Shown here piece by piece: positions 44,407-53,816 of a DNA stretch of 64,000 nucleotides. The notes beneath the pieces are model-generated. The model saw nothing but the letters and a program-made list of their open reading frames with translations, ran no database searches and was not told the DNA's origin. How positions within the stretch are numbered: position 1 is the first letter of the stretch; every line of letters begins with the position of its first letter. Source of the DNA: Nitratireductor sp. B36 (GTDB lineage: Bacteria > Pseudomonadota > Alphaproteobacteria > Rhizobiales > Rhizobiaceae); contig NZ_JACKZY010000002.1 of assembly GCF_020833685.1 (NCBI RefSeq), positions 62,001 through 126,000 of the forward strand, read 5' to 3'. The position numbers and the translations under genes were made by a program.

Positions 44407-45150
44407 TCACACGTCGATCTTGTAGTTCATCCACTCGGCGACCATCTCCTTGAGTTGTCCGTCGGTGGCAAAATCCTCCCGGCTCCCCTCCGCCTTGTTG
44501 CGGCCAAGCTCCAGGATGTAGAGCTTGTCCGAAATGGTTGCGCATTGCCGCACGTTCTGATCGACGAGGATGATGGTTGCCCCCTGGTCTGCGAGATCGC
44601 GGGTGAGCGCGTAGATGTCCTTGGAAATCTTCGGGGCGATCATGGCCGTGGGCTCATCGAGCAGGATCACCTTCGGCTCGGTGACGAGCGCACGCGCGAT
44701 TTCCAGAAAGCGCTGCTGGCCACCGCTCATGGAACCGGCCAGGCTGGAGCGCTTTTCCTTGAGGATCGGGAACCGCTCGAAAATGCCGTCGATGGCGCGG
44801 TCGATGCGGGCCTTGTCCTTGCGGAAGGGCCAGCAGCCCAGTAGCAGGTTGTCGTAGACCGACAGACCGGCAAAGGCGCTGCGGTTCTGCGGCACGAAGG
44901 ACACGCCCTCAAGCGCGCGCTGGAACGCCTTGAGATTGGTGATGTCGCGGCCGCCCATGCTGATCGTGCCGGATCTGGTGGAGAGAAGGCCGAAAATCGT
45001 CTTCAGAACGGTCGACTTGCCGGCCCCGTTCGGCCCGATAATGCCGGTGACCTTGCCGGGCTTGGCCCGCAGCGCCACGTCCTTGAGAACCGTGATGTCT
45101 CCGTTATAGGCGACGGAGATGTTCTCCATGCTCAGTTCAACGCCATGCAT
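44407..45150 (-). CDS. livF: Liv-type ABC ATP-binding protein (LivF)
   Basis: A 247-residue ATPase. Walker A is GPNGAGKST, the Q-loop FVPQNRSAF, the signature MSGGQQRFLEIARAL and Walker B VILLDEPTAM. Members usually read LSGGEQQ in the signature, so this is a mild variant. It ends with the LELG and MVAEWMNYKIDV tail. It starts two bases after the LivG gene and pairs with it to energise LivHM. Confidence 0.9.
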   Translation of the reverse strand: MHGVELSMENISVAYNGDITVLKDVALRAKPGKVTGIIGPNGAGKSTVLKTIFGLLSTRSGTISMGGRDITNLKAFQRALEGVSFVPQNRSAFAGLSVYDNLLLGCWPFRKDKARIDRAIDGIFERFPILKEKRSSLAGSMSGGQQRFLEIARALVTEPKVILLDEPTAMIAPKISKDIYALTRDLADQGATIILVDQNVRQCATISDKLYILELGRNKAEGSREDFATDGQLKEMVAEWMNYKIDV

Positions 45151-45152
45151 GG

Positions 45153-45860
45153 TCAGGCTCCCAGATAGGCTTCGATGACGTCCGGGTTCTTCTGGATCGC
45201 TTCGGCATTGCCCTCAGCGAGGACATGGCCTTCGTGCATGACCAGAATGTTGTCAGACAGTTCGTAGACGGATGTGAGATCGTGGCTGACGAGCAGCACC
45301 GAGCAGCCCACCTCCTGCGGCATTTCGCGGATGATGTTGATGAGGAGTAGCGCGAGGCTCGGATTTACGCCGGCGAAGGGTTCGTCCAGCAGCACCAGCT
45401 TCGGATTGGCCACCATGATGCGGGCGAGTTCCAGAAGCTTCTGCTGGCCGCCGGAAAGCTCTTCCGCATAATTGTGACGCAGCCGGTAGAGCTCCACTTT
45501 CTTGAGCCAGTAGGCGCTGACCTCGGCGATCTCGGCGTTGCTCATCCCTTTGTTGAGGAGCGCGACCGAGAGGTTTTCCAGGAGCGACATTTGCGGGAAG
45601 ATCCGTGGCACCTGAAAGGTGCGGCCAACGCCCTCGGAAAAGACCGCATGAGGGGCTTTGCCGATGAGGCTCACACCGTCCAGCGTGATCTTTCCGGATG
45701 TGGCGTCGTAAAGACCGTTGATGCAGTTGAGCATCGTTGTCTTGCCGGAGCCGTTCATGCCCAGAACGCCGAGAATTGAGCGGTCGGGGAGGGTGAGGCT
45801 GATGCCGTCGAGCGCTGTGACGCCACCGAATTTCTTTACGAGGTTTTCGACTTTCAGCAT
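45153..45860 (-). CDS. livG: Liv-type ABC ATP-binding protein (LivG)
   Basis: A 235-residue ATPase. Walker A reads GMNGSGKTT in place of the usual GPNGAGKTT. The signature is LSGGQQKLLELARIM and Walker B is LVLLDEPFAGVNP, followed by the switch VSHDLTSVYELSD. The LivG-type C-terminus, VLAEGNAEAIQKNPDVIEAYLG, is present. It begins four bases after the LivH gene. It is the second ATPase of the importer. Confidence 0.9.
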   Translation of the reverse strand: MLKVENLVKKFGGVTALDGISLTLPDRSILGVLGMNGSGKTTMLNCINGLYDATSGKITLDGVSLIGKAPHAVFSEGVGRTFQVPRIFPQMSLLENLSVALLNKGMSNAEIAEVSAYWLKKVELYRLRHNYAEELSGGQQKLLELARIMVANPKLVLLDEPFAGVNPSLALLLINIIREMPQEVGCSVLLVSHDLTSVYELSDNILVMHEGHVLAEGNAEAIQKNPDVIEAYLGA

Positions 45861-45864
45861 GACA

Positions 45865-46746
45865 TCACCGCGAGTTCTGCACGCCGAACAGGCCGGCGGG
45901 GCGAATGAGAATGACGGCGATCAGGAGCACGAAGCCGAGGAGCATCGCCACGGTTCCGCTGAAGAACACCATGGCCGTCTGCTCGGCGAGGCCAAACAGG
46001 ATGCCGCCGGCGACTGCGCCGATCGGATGGCCGAGGCCGCCCAGAACGATCACGATGAAGCCGATCAGGGTGTAGTCCTGGCCGATGAAGGGGGAGAAGG
46101 AGGGGAAGATCATCGACACGAGGATGCCGGTGATGCCCGCCAGACCAAGGCCGAGACCGAAGGTCAGGGCCGAAAGGTGGTTGAGATCGACCCCGACGAT
46201 CTGGATCGCGTCACGGTTCATGATGATGGCGCGCAGCGCCTTGCCGGGCAGCGTGCGGTAGAGGAAGAATGCCAGCGCTCCGGTGACCACGACCGCAACC
46301 GCAAGGCCAAGCAGCTTGGTGGTCGGCAGGATGATGTTGCCGAACATCAGGAAGGGCGGGTCGAGCGTGAAGTTGAGCGAGCGTGCATCCGCCTCGAAGG
46401 CGAGCAGCATCAGCGCGCCCAGCACGAGCGACAGGCCGAACATGACCAGAAGCGACGCGTGTTCGGGATCGTTGGAGCGCGCAAGTCGCTTCACCAGCAC
46501 GAAGTAGAGCCCATAGCCCATCAAACCGAAGACGATGAAGATCAGCGGCAGCGCAAGCAGGGGGGACAGGCCAAGCCAGGCCTGGGCAAAATAGGCGCCA
46601 TAGGCCCCCAGCACGATGAATTCGCCATGAGCGAAGTTGACGACGCGCAGGACGCCGAAGATCACGTTGAGGCTGACGCCGATCAGCGCGTAGATCAGCC
46701 CGACGACGATGCCGTTGACCAGGCCTTGAAGCAGAAGTTCGTTCAT
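45865..46746 (-). CDS. livH: Liv-type ABC permease (LivH)
   Basis: A 293-residue inner-membrane permease with about eight hydrophobic segments. The opening LLQGLVNGIVVGLIYALIGV and the segment RVVNFAHGEFIVLGAY are hallmarks of LivH. A cytoplasmic coupling region with GIDLNHLSALTFGLG-type residues (here GVDLNHLSALTFGLG) follows. ATG 46746 is chosen because the first helix begins there and a longer reading would overlap LivM. It forms the translocation channel with LivM, which precedes it by 22 bases. Confidence 0.9.
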   Translation of the reverse strand: MNELLLQGLVNGIVVGLIYALIGVSLNVIFGVLRVVNFAHGEFIVLGAYGAYFAQAWLGLSPLLALPLIFIVFGLMGYGLYFVLVKRLARSNDPEHASLLVMFGLSLVLGALMLLAFEADARSLNFTLDPPFLMFGNIILPTTKLLGLAVAVVVTGALAFFLYRTLPGKALRAIIMNRDAIQIVGVDLNHLSALTFGLGLGLAGITGILVSMIFPSFSPFIGQDYTLIGFIVIVLGGLGHPIGAVAGGILFGLAEQTAMVFFSGTVAMLLGFVLLIAVILIRPAGLFGVQNSR

Positions 46747-46768
46747 CTTTGTTTCAATCCTGTGGGTC

Positions 46769-47776
46769 TTACGGAATGAAGCGCCGGAAGCGCGAGAAGC
46801 GCTGGGCGAAGGCCCCGACAATGCCCCGCGGCAGGAGCAGCATCAGTGCTATGATGACCACGCCGAGAATGAGCAGGTTGAGGGTCGGGAAATGCCGCCA
46901 GATCAGCTGGTCGATACCATAGAGAGCCGAAGCGCCGATGATCGGGCCGACAAGGAAGCCAAGTCCACCGGCCATGGCGTAAACGATGCTCTTGGCAGTG
47001 ACGAGAAGATTGAAGGAGGAATCGAGGTCGATAGCGTTGGTGTACCAGGCTTCCACGCCGCCCACGAGTGCCGGGAACATGGTGGCCATGATCCAGGCTT
47101 TCAGCCGGGTGGCCACCACGTTGACGCCAACCACCTCGGCCGCCTCGCTGTCATCACGGATGGCGCGAAGCGCCGTACCGAGACGCGACATGGATAGCCA
47201 TGTGCCTGCCGCAAGCGCGCCCAACAACACGATGAACATGGCGTAGTAGGCTGCCACCGGATTGTTTGCCGCGGAGAGAATGAGACCGAGGCTGCCGCCT
47301 GTAATCTCACTTGGCATGAGTGAGATCGCAAGCTTCATCGCCATCGCCAGTGCAAGGCTGACAATGCCGAAATAGACACCCTTGAGCCGGAGTGTTGGCG
47401 CGACCAGGAGACCGATGACAATGCCGGCAACGGCAGCACCTGCAAGGGCCACGGGTATGGGCAGGCCGAACGTCTTGTAGAGAACGCCGGTGGCGTAAGC
47501 GCCAACGCCATAGAACGCCACATAACCAAAAGGCATATACCCAGCCATGCCTGCGACGAAGTTGAACGACGTCGCCATGGTCAGCCACAGCATCATATAA
47601 AACAGAAATGACAGATTGCTGGCGAAGAGTGGAGCCGGCAAAAAGATGGCAACAATCACTGCCACCACGATGCCCCATATCAAGAATTTGATATGATTTG
47701 ATTTTTCAGTACTTCCTTGGGGCGCGGACAACGATACATCTGTACCCTCCCGCGTCTCCTGAGCTTGATCTGTCAC
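46769..47776 (-). CDS. livM: Liv-type ABC permease (LivM)
   Basis: A 335-residue inner-membrane permease with about nine hydrophobic spans and a 30-residue polar N-terminus. The segment MATSFNFVAGMAGYMPFGYVAFYGVGAY and the coupling loop RLGTALRAIRDDSEAAEVVGVNV are typical of LivM. The start is GTG 47776, with TGAGGTC seven bases upstream. It is the first gene of the importer-amidase-deacylase operon, which runs about 7.7 kb on the minus strand. Confidence 0.9.
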   Translation of the reverse strand: MTDQAQETREGTDVSLSAPQGSTEKSNHIKFLIWGIVVAVIVAIFLPAPLFASNLSFLFYMMLWLTMATSFNFVAGMAGYMPFGYVAFYGVGAYATGVLYKTFGLPIPVALAGAAVAGIVIGLLVAPTLRLKGVYFGIVSLALAMAMKLAISLMPSEITGGSLGLILSAANNPVAAYYAMFIVLLGALAAGTWLSMSRLGTALRAIRDDSEAAEVVGVNVVATRLKAWIMATMFPALVGGVEAWYTNAIDLDSSFNLLVTAKSIVYAMAGGLGFLVGPIIGASALYGIDQLIWRHFPTLNLLILGVVIIALMLLLPRGIVGAFAQRFSRFRRFIP

Positions 47777-47899
47777 TGTGGGACCTCAATAGGGAACGCT
47801 TTCCACGACCCTATAGCGCAAGAAAAGCGCTGTCCTATCGCAATTTCAGACTCAATTATAACGAAATGACATAACTGATTTTGACGGCGCGAGAACGCA

Positions 47900-47922
47900 C
47901 CGTATCCGGGTGTTGGATACGG
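47900..47922 (-). terminator. Probable terminator of the aminotransferase gene
   Basis: A perfect eight-pair stem, CCGTATCC (47900-47907) with GGATACGG (47915-47922), has a seven-base loop and can extend by two more pairs past one mismatch. It lies 57 bases after the aminotransferase stop. There is no clear T-run. The rest of 47777-47979 is A/T-rich on the LivM side and probably holds the importer promoter. Confidence 0.55.
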
Positions 47923-47979
47923 CGCTTTGATCTGATGCCCGGCGAAGGCCGGACAAGGGTTTCTTGTAAGCTCCGGTGC

Positions 47980-49365
47980 TTAGGCCGACAGTGCGTCCCT
48001 GGGCAGTTCGGCGAGCGCCTTGTCGAGGCCGGTCTTGAAACGGGCGAGCAGGTCGTCGACTTCACCCTCTGAAATGATTAGGGGCGGGCAGAACGCCATC
48101 GCATCGACCATGGCGCGGCTGATGAGGCCGGCCTCCTGAAGATGCGCGTTGACCAGTGCGCCAAGCGCGCCGGGCGTTTCGAGCGCCGTCTTGTTCTCCT
48201 TGTCTGTGACGAGCTCGACGGCGGCGATGAGACCGACACCGCGCACTTCGCCGACCAGCGGATGATCGGCAAGGGCAGAAAGCCCGTTGCGCAGGCGTTC
48301 GCCCATGCGTGCGGCATTGCCCACCAGATCGCGCTCCTCGATGATCTTGAGGTTTTCAAGCGCAACGGCTGCGACAACCGGATGGCCGCTGGCCGTGTAG
48401 CCATGGCCGAGCGTGCCGATGCGGTTGCTTTCTTCCATGATCGGCTCGAACACCCGGTCGTTGATCATCAGGGCCGAAGCCGGCAGGTAGGACGACGAAA
48501 GCTGCTTGGACATGACCATGATGTCCGGCTTGATGTCGTAGGTGGTGGAGCCGAACATGGTGCCCGTGCGGCCGAAGCCGCAGATCACCTCGTCGGCGAC
48601 CAGCAGGATGTCGTACTTGTTCAGGACAGCCTGCACCTTTTCCCAGTAGGTGGCCGGCGGAACGACCACGCCGCCGGCGCCCTGCACCGGCTCGCCGAAG
48701 AAGGCGGCAATGGTTTCGGGGCCTTCAGCCAGGATCGTCTCTTCCAGTTCCTTGGCGAGGCGGGTTGCGAATTCTTCCTCGCTCTCGCCAGGCTTTGCCT
48801 CACGCCAGTGGTGCGGTGCGGTCATGCGCAGTACGTTCGGCACGATCAGGTCGAAGGATTTGTGGTTTGCCGGCAGGCTGGTGAGGCATGCGCCGGCGAT
48901 GGTGACGCCGTGATAGGCACGGTTGCGGACGATGATCTTTTTCTTTTCCGGCTTTCCGAGCGCGTTGGAGCGATACCAGATCAGCTTCAACGCCGTGTCG
49001 ATGGCTTCCGAGCCGGAATTGGTGAAGAACGCCTTGCTCATCGGCACCGGGGCCATGCCGATCAGCTTTTCGGAAAGCTCGATTACCGGCCCGTGGGATT
49101 TGTGCGTGAAGGTGTGGTAGTAGGGCAGCTTCTCCATCTGCTCGGTCGCGGCCTTCACAAGGCGCTTTTCATTGAAGCCGACACCGACGCTCCACAGGCC
49201 GGCCATCGCCTCGATATACTGCTTGCCATTGTTGTCGTAGACATTGACACCTTCGCCGCGATCGATGATCAGCGGTCCGGCCTCAAGATGTTTTTTCGCA
49301 TTCGTGTAAGGATGCAGGTGATAGGCGATATCGCGCGCTTCTGGGGAATTGGGCTTGTCGGTCAT
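47980..49365 (-). CDS. Class III omega-aminotransferase, putrescine/polyamine type
   Basis: A 461-residue PLP-dependent aminotransferase. The start HLHPYTNAKKHLEAGPLII is typical of the putrescine-pyruvate and related omega-aminotransferase group. LLVADEVICGFGRTG holds the PLP-ring Asp, and VMSKQLSSSYLPASAL holds the Schiff-base Lys. ATG 49365 fits the family start. It is divergent from an XRE-cupin regulator like PuuR, across a gap with two PuuR-like sites. This supports a polyamine or other diamine as amino donor and pyruvate or 2-oxoglutarate as acceptor. Beta-alanine or GABA are alternatives. Confidence 0.85.
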   Translation of the reverse strand: MTDKPNSPEARDIAYHLHPYTNAKKHLEAGPLIIDRGEGVNVYDNNGKQYIEAMAGLWSVGVGFNEKRLVKAATEQMEKLPYYHTFTHKSHGPVIELSEKLIGMAPVPMSKAFFTNSGSEAIDTALKLIWYRSNALGKPEKKKIIVRNRAYHGVTIAGACLTSLPANHKSFDLIVPNVLRMTAPHHWREAKPGESEEEFATRLAKELEETILAEGPETIAAFFGEPVQGAGGVVVPPATYWEKVQAVLNKYDILLVADEVICGFGRTGTMFGSTTYDIKPDIMVMSKQLSSSYLPASALMINDRVFEPIMEESNRIGTLGHGYTASGHPVVAAVALENLKIIEERDLVGNAARMGERLRNGLSALADHPLVGEVRGVGLIAAVELVTDKENKTALETPGALGALVNAHLQEAGLISRAMVDAMAFCPPLIISEGEVDDLLARFKTGLDKALAELPRDALSA

Positions 49366-49477
49366 CGGCTTGTCCTGCGTGTGAATGCGGTTATCGTTGT
49401 TGGATGATCCGGTTTCCGGATCTCTTCCCATGTCCTCTAGCGGTAGCACTCATTTTTCGACGAGGCAATTATGTGTT

Positions 49478-49575
49478 CAATATTTTGAGCGTCATTTAAA
49501 AGCCCGAGCTCCAAATTCGAAGAATTTCCGATGTTTTTGCGTTGTATATTGATTTCAAGGGCAATATCTTGAACG
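49478..49575. promoter_or_regulatory. Pair of PuuR-like operator candidates
   Basis: CAATATTTTGAGCG (49478-49491) and CAATATCTTGAACG (49562-49575) differ at two of 14 bases and lie 84 bases apart (eight helical turns) in the A/T-rich divergent promoter region. They resemble the asymmetric site AAAATATAATGAACA reported for E. coli PuuR. The rest of 49366-49635 shows no gene. Confidence 0.6.
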
Positions 49576-49635
49576 ATATATCGCGCTGCGCAAAACATGA
49601 ACAGGTTGGCGCAAGACGAAACGAGCGAAGGACAT

Positions 49636-50217
49636 ATGGACGATTTCGACATCGGATCGCGCCTCAGGGCCATGCGCACCGCAGGCAATCTTTCGCAACG
49701 CCAGCTTGCCGAACAGGCCGGTGTTCCTCATGCACAGATTTCCAACATCGAGAAGAACAAGATCAGCCCCTCCATTTCGACCCTGCGCAAGGTGCTTGGA
49801 GGGATGGGCGTCAGCATGGCGGATTTCTTCGAGCCCGAGCGGGAGGACAATCCCGGTCCTTTTTTTGGCAGGGACGATCTGATCGACCTCACGTCGCGGG
49901 TGGCGATCAATGCAAAAGCGCCCGAGAGCGGGCTTCTCGTCCTGCGGCAGATCGGCGATGCGCGGCTGCACAATCTCCAGATCCTGCACGAGGTCTATGA
50001 GCCTGGGGCGGACACGGGCGAGACCATGCTCCAGCATGCCTCGAGCGAGGGCGGCTATGTGGTGGAGGGGGAGCTGGCGCTGACCGTGGGGGATGAAATG
50101 CGCATTCTGAAGGCCGGCGAGGCCTATCTGTTCGACAGCCGCCAGCCGCACCGTTTCCAGAATCTCTCCGACAGGCGCACAATCGTCGTTTCCGCCTGCA
50201 CGCCGCCTTATCTTTGA
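49636..50217 (+). CDS. XRE-cupin transcriptional regulator, PuuR-like
   Basis: A 193-residue regulator. An XRE helix-turn-helix (residues 6-60, RLRAMRTAGNLSQRQLAEQAG, ISNIEKNKISPS) precedes a C-terminal cupin barrel (about 120-185) with GYVVEGELALTVGDE and HRFQNLSD. This two-domain layout is that of PuuR, a repressor of putrescine use. ATG 49636 follows GAAGGA closely. ATG 49597 is an alternative with no ribosome site. It is divergent from the aminotransferase, and a Dpp-type importer operon starts 142 bases downstream. The effector is probably a polyamine. Confidence 0.86.
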   Translation: MDDFDIGSRLRAMRTAGNLSQRQLAEQAGVPHAQISNIEKNKISPSISTLRKVLGGMGVSMADFFEPEREDNPGPFFGRDDLIDLTSRVAINAKAPESGLLVLRQIGDARLHNLQILHEVYEPGADTGETMLQHASSEGGYVVEGELALTVGDEMRILKAGEAYLFDSRQPHRFQNLSDRRTIVVSACTPPYL

Positions 50218-50359
50218 TGGTCCGTCTTCAACAGGCTGGACCAACGCAACGCAATCATGGCCCTGTTCGCGCAAGGCGCTGCTTCTAAACTTCGCGCATG
50301 ACGTTTTCGGGGAACCTGATCCGCCCGGAAATGGTTGGCTCGTAAAACGAGGGTTTCCG

Positions 50360-51973
50360 ATGGCCGGTCTTTTGATCTCGAGACGCAATCTTCTTCTTGG
50401 CGCGGGCGGTGTGCTGGCGACTTCCGGCCTGCCGCTGCACATGGCATGGGCAGAGGAAGCACCACGCGGCGGACGGCTGGTGGTGGCGGCTGATTCCGAG
50501 CCGCGCACGCTGAACCCGGCAATCGTCGCGTCGAACGGTGTGTTTTTCATCGCCAGCAAGGTGATTGAGCCGCTGGCTGAAGCCATGATGGATGGCGAGG
50601 GCGGGCTTGCGCCACGCCTTGCCACAAGCTGGGAAGGCTCCGAAGACGGGCTTTCCATCACCTTCAAACTGCGCGAGGGCGTGACCTGGCACGATGGCGC
50701 GCCGTTCACCTCTGCGGATGTGGCCTTCTCCGCGATGGAGGTCTGGAAACCGCTGCAAAATCTCGGCCGCGTGGTGTTCGCCAATCTCGACACGGTGGAA
50801 ACGCCCGACGCGCATACCGCCAACTTCCGCTTTTCCGCACCCACGCCGATCCAGCTCATTCGCAATGCGCTGCCGGTGGTGACGAGCGTTCTGCCAAAGC
50901 ATCTCTATGAGGGCACGGACATTGCCGCCAACCCGGCCAACAAGGCGCCGGTGGGAACGGGGCCGTTCAAATTCGCCGAGCACAGGCCCGGCGAATATTA
51001 CCGCCTTACCCGCAATGACGCCTATTGGGGCGAGGGGCTGCCGAAGCTGGACGAGATCATCTTCCGCGTTCTGCCCGACCGGGCGGCGGCGGCTTCCGCG
51101 CTGGAGGCAGGCGAAATCCAGCTTGCCGCCTTTTCGCAGGTGCCGCTGGTGGATCTGGAGCGCATTGCCAATGTGCCGGGGCTGAAAGTGATGACGGAAG
51201 GCTATGAGGCGCTGACCTATCAGCTTGTGGTGGAGATCAACCACCGCAACGAGATCCTCGCCGACCGGAAGGTGCGGCAGGCCCTGTCGCACGCCATCGA
51301 CCGGGATTTCGTGGTCGATACGGTGTTTCTTGGCTATGCGCAGGCGGCCACCGGCCCGGTGCCGCAGAACGCGCCGCAATTCTACAATCCCGATGTGAAG
51401 CCGTATTCCTTCGACATCGAGCGGGCGAACAGGCTGCTTGACGATGCGGGCTATCCGCGCGGCGAGGATGGCAAGCGCTTTTCGCTGCGGCTCCTGCCCG
51501 CGCCCTTCTTCAGCGAAACGCGCCAGTTCGGCGATTATCTGCGGCAGGCGCTCGGCAAGGTGGGCATCGATGTGACGCTGGTAAACAACGACACGCCGGC
51601 GCATCTGAAGGCGGTCTACACGGATCATGATTTCGACATTTCTGTCGGCTCCCCGGTGTTTCGCGGCGATCCGGCCATCTCGACCACGATCCTCGTGCAG
51701 TCGGGCATTCCCGACGGCGTGCCGTTTTCCAATCAGGGCGGCTATGCCAATGCCGAACTCGACACGATCATCGATCAGGCTGCAGAGACCATCGACACGG
51801 AAGCGCGCACGGCGCTTTACAACGACTTCCAGCGCATCGTGGTGGAAGATCTGCCGTTGATAAACGTTGCCGAATGGGGCTTTACCACGGTTGCCCGTGA
51901 CACGGTTCTCAATGTAGGCAACAATCCGCGCTGGCCGGTCTCCAACTGGGCGGATACGGCACTCGCTTCCTGA
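50360..51973 (+). CDS. Dpp/Opp-type ABC solute-binding protein, Tat-exported
   Basis: A 537-residue family 5 periplasmic binding protein. The N-terminus has a twin-arginine motif SRRNLLLGAGG and a signal peptide ending near AWA (residue about 31). LVVAADSEPRTLNPAI, the VTWHDGAPFTSADVAFS segment and the C-terminal WGFTTVARDTV are typical of dipeptide/oligopeptide/nickel-type binding proteins. It leads a five-gene operon with two permeases and two ATPases. Tat export means it folds before export. Peptides are the usual ligand. Opines, glutathione or other small solutes are possible. Confidence 0.87.
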   Translation: MAGLLISRRNLLLGAGGVLATSGLPLHMAWAEEAPRGGRLVVAADSEPRTLNPAIVASNGVFFIASKVIEPLAEAMMDGEGGLAPRLATSWEGSEDGLSITFKLREGVTWHDGAPFTSADVAFSAMEVWKPLQNLGRVVFANLDTVETPDAHTANFRFSAPTPIQLIRNALPVVTSVLPKHLYEGTDIAANPANKAPVGTGPFKFAEHRPGEYYRLTRNDAYWGEGLPKLDEIIFRVLPDRAAAASALEAGEIQLAAFSQVPLVDLERIANVPGLKVMTEGYEALTYQLVVEINHRNEILADRKVRQALSHAIDRDFVVDTVFLGYAQAATGPVPQNAPQFYNPDVKPYSFDIERANRLLDDAGYPRGEDGKRFSLRLLPAPFFSETRQFGDYLRQALGKVGIDVTLVNNDTPAHLKAVYTDHDFDISVGSPVFRGDPAISTTILVQSGIPDGVPFSNQGGYANAELDTIIDQAAETIDTEARTALYNDFQRIVVEDLPLINVAEWGFTTVARDTVLNVGNNPRWPVSNWADTALAS

Positions 51974-51996
51974 GAACGCAAGGAACACGCACTGGC

Positions 51997-52986
51997 ATGC
52001 ACCGGGCCCTGACTTTGACGCGGCGGCGTATCGTCAGCAGCATTCCGGTGCTGCTCATCGTCATTATTGGCACGTTTCTGCTTCTGGAAGCCGCACCGGG
52101 CGATGCGGTGGATGCCTATCTCTTGTCATTGGGCGGGGGCGATGCGGGCCTCGTGGCGGAGCTTCGCCAGAGCTACGGGCTCGACCAGTCGCTTGTGAAA
52201 CGGTTGATACTTTATGTGGGCGCGCTGCTGCGGTTCGATCTTGGCTGGTCAGTGGCCTTCGACCGGCCGGTTCTCGACCTGATCGCGGAGCGACTGCCCA
52301 ACACGCTGTGGCTCATGGGAGCGGCGACGGCGCTTGCCTTCTCGCTTGGCTCGCTTCTGGGCATTGTTGCCGGCGCGCGGCCGGGCAGCCTGACGGACCG
52401 GGCGCTTTCAATTGGGTCGCTGGCGCTCTACGCGGTTCCGAGCTTCTGGCTCGGCCTTGTTCTGGTTCTGGTGTTCGCGGTCGCTCTGCGCTGGTTTCCC
52501 ACGGCGGGCATCGAAACCATCGCCTCCGGCAAGACGGGGCTGGCGCGCGTGGCCGACATTGCCTGGCATCTGGTGCTGCCGGTTTCCGCGCTCGGCTTCA
52601 TTTACCTGGCACTTTTCCTGCGCATGATGCGAACCGGCATGGCGGAAGCCTGGCGGCAGGATTTTGTGCTTTTTGCGCGCGCCAGGGGGCTGGCGCGGCG
52701 GCGCATCGTGCTGCGCCACGTGGCGCGCAATGCGCTTCTGCCACTGGTCACCATGCTCGGCTTGCAGGCGGCGGCCATGCTGGGCGGCAGTGTGGTGGTG
52801 GAAAGCGTGTTCGCCATTCCGGGGTTCGGGCGGCTTGCGCATGAAGCGGTTTCAGGTCGCGATGCGCCGCTTCTGACCGGCATCATCATTGTCAGCGCCG
52901 TGCTCGTGATCGTCGTCAATCTTCTGGTGGATATTGCCTATGCGGCGCTCGATCCGCGCGTTGGCAGCGGGGAGGCGTCGTCGTGA
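51997..52986 (+). CDS. dppB: ABC peptide-type permease (DppB)
   Basis: A 329-residue inner-membrane permease. The first membrane helix is at residues 11-32, followed by the periplasmic loop with LRQSYGLDQSLVKR. The coupling loop, DFVLFARARGLARRRIVLRHVARNALLP, and GSVVVESVFAIPGFGRLAHEAV are hallmarks of DppB. It starts 23 bases after the binding-protein gene and overlaps dppC by four bases. It pairs with DppC. Confidence 0.9.
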   Translation: MHRALTLTRRRIVSSIPVLLIVIIGTFLLLEAAPGDAVDAYLLSLGGGDAGLVAELRQSYGLDQSLVKRLILYVGALLRFDLGWSVAFDRPVLDLIAERLPNTLWLMGAATALAFSLGSLLGIVAGARPGSLTDRALSIGSLALYAVPSFWLGLVLVLVFAVALRWFPTAGIETIASGKTGLARVADIAWHLVLPVSALGFIYLALFLRMMRTGMAEAWRQDFVLFARARGLARRRIVLRHVARNALLPLVTMLGLQAAAMLGGSVVVESVFAIPGFGRLAHEAVSGRDAPLLTGIIIVSAVLVIVVNLLVDIAYAALDPRVGSGEASS

Positions 52987-53816
52987 ACCGCGTTGCGGGC
53001 CGACTCATGCGTTCGCCCGAAGGGGTGGCGGGGTTTTGTCTTCTGGTGCTGCTTGCCGCCATGGCGCTTGCAGCGCCGCTTCTCTTTCCGGGCGATCCGC
53101 TGGTGATTGTCGGGCGACCTTTGACCGCGCCTTTCACCGATCCGGCGCTTCCGCTTGGCACGGACCGGCTGGGGCGGGATGTGGCTGCGGGCCTGATGCA
53201 TGGCGCGCGGACGTCGCTTCTGGTCGGGCTTGCCACGGCGCTGGTCGCACTTGCCGCCGGGGCGCTTGTCGGCACGGTTGCCGGGCTTGCCGGCGGGCTG
53301 GTGGACGAGGCGCTGATGCGGGTGGTCGATGCGTTTCAGATCGTGCCGGGCTTCCTTCTGGCGCTTGCCTTTGTCAGCGTCACCGGGGCATCGCTGCCGG
53401 TGATCATTCTCGCCATTGCCCTTGGCGCGTGGACCGGGCCGGCGCGACTGGTGCGGGCGGAAGTCCTGTCGATCCGCGAGCGCGACTATGTGGCGTCGGC
53501 GCGGGTGATCGGCATGCACCCGGCCGAGATTGCTTTGCGCGAAGTGCTGCCCAATGCGCTGCCGCCGGTTCTGGCGCTCACGGCGGTGATCGTCGCCACG
53601 GCGGTTCTGGTGGAGGCGGCGCTTTCGTTTCTCGGGCTTGGCGATCCCAATGTGGTGACCTGGGGCTCGATGATCGCCGAAGGGCGCAATGTGCTGCGCA
53701 CCGCACCGCATCTTTCCATCGTGCCGGGGCTGGGCCTCGTGGCCACCGTGCTCGGCGTGTATCTTCTGGGCGAGGGGTTGGCGGATGCGATGGCGGGCCG
53801 TGAGGCGCGCGGATGA
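52983..53816 (+). CDS. dppC: ABC peptide-type permease (DppC)
   Basis: A 277-residue inner-membrane permease starting with GTG 52983, which overlaps the dppB stop. It has the LPLGTDRLGRDVAAGLMHGARTSL segment typical of DppC (positions 53150-53220) and the coupling loop YVASARVIGMHPAEIALREVLPN. AALSFLGLGDPNVVTWGSM completes the family pattern. It overlaps dppD by four bases. It forms the channel with DppB. Confidence 0.9.
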   Translation: MNRVAGRLMRSPEGVAGFCLLVLLAAMALAAPLLFPGDPLVIVGRPLTAPFTDPALPLGTDRLGRDVAAGLMHGARTSLLVGLATALVALAAGALVGTVAGLAGGLVDEALMRVVDAFQIVPGFLLALAFVSVTGASLPVIILAIALGAWTGPARLVRAEVLSIRERDYVASARVIGMHPAEIALREVLPNALPPVLALTAVIVATAVLVEAALSFLGLGDPNVVTWGSMIAEGRNVLRTAPHLSIVPGLGLVATVLGVYLLGEGLADAMAGREARG

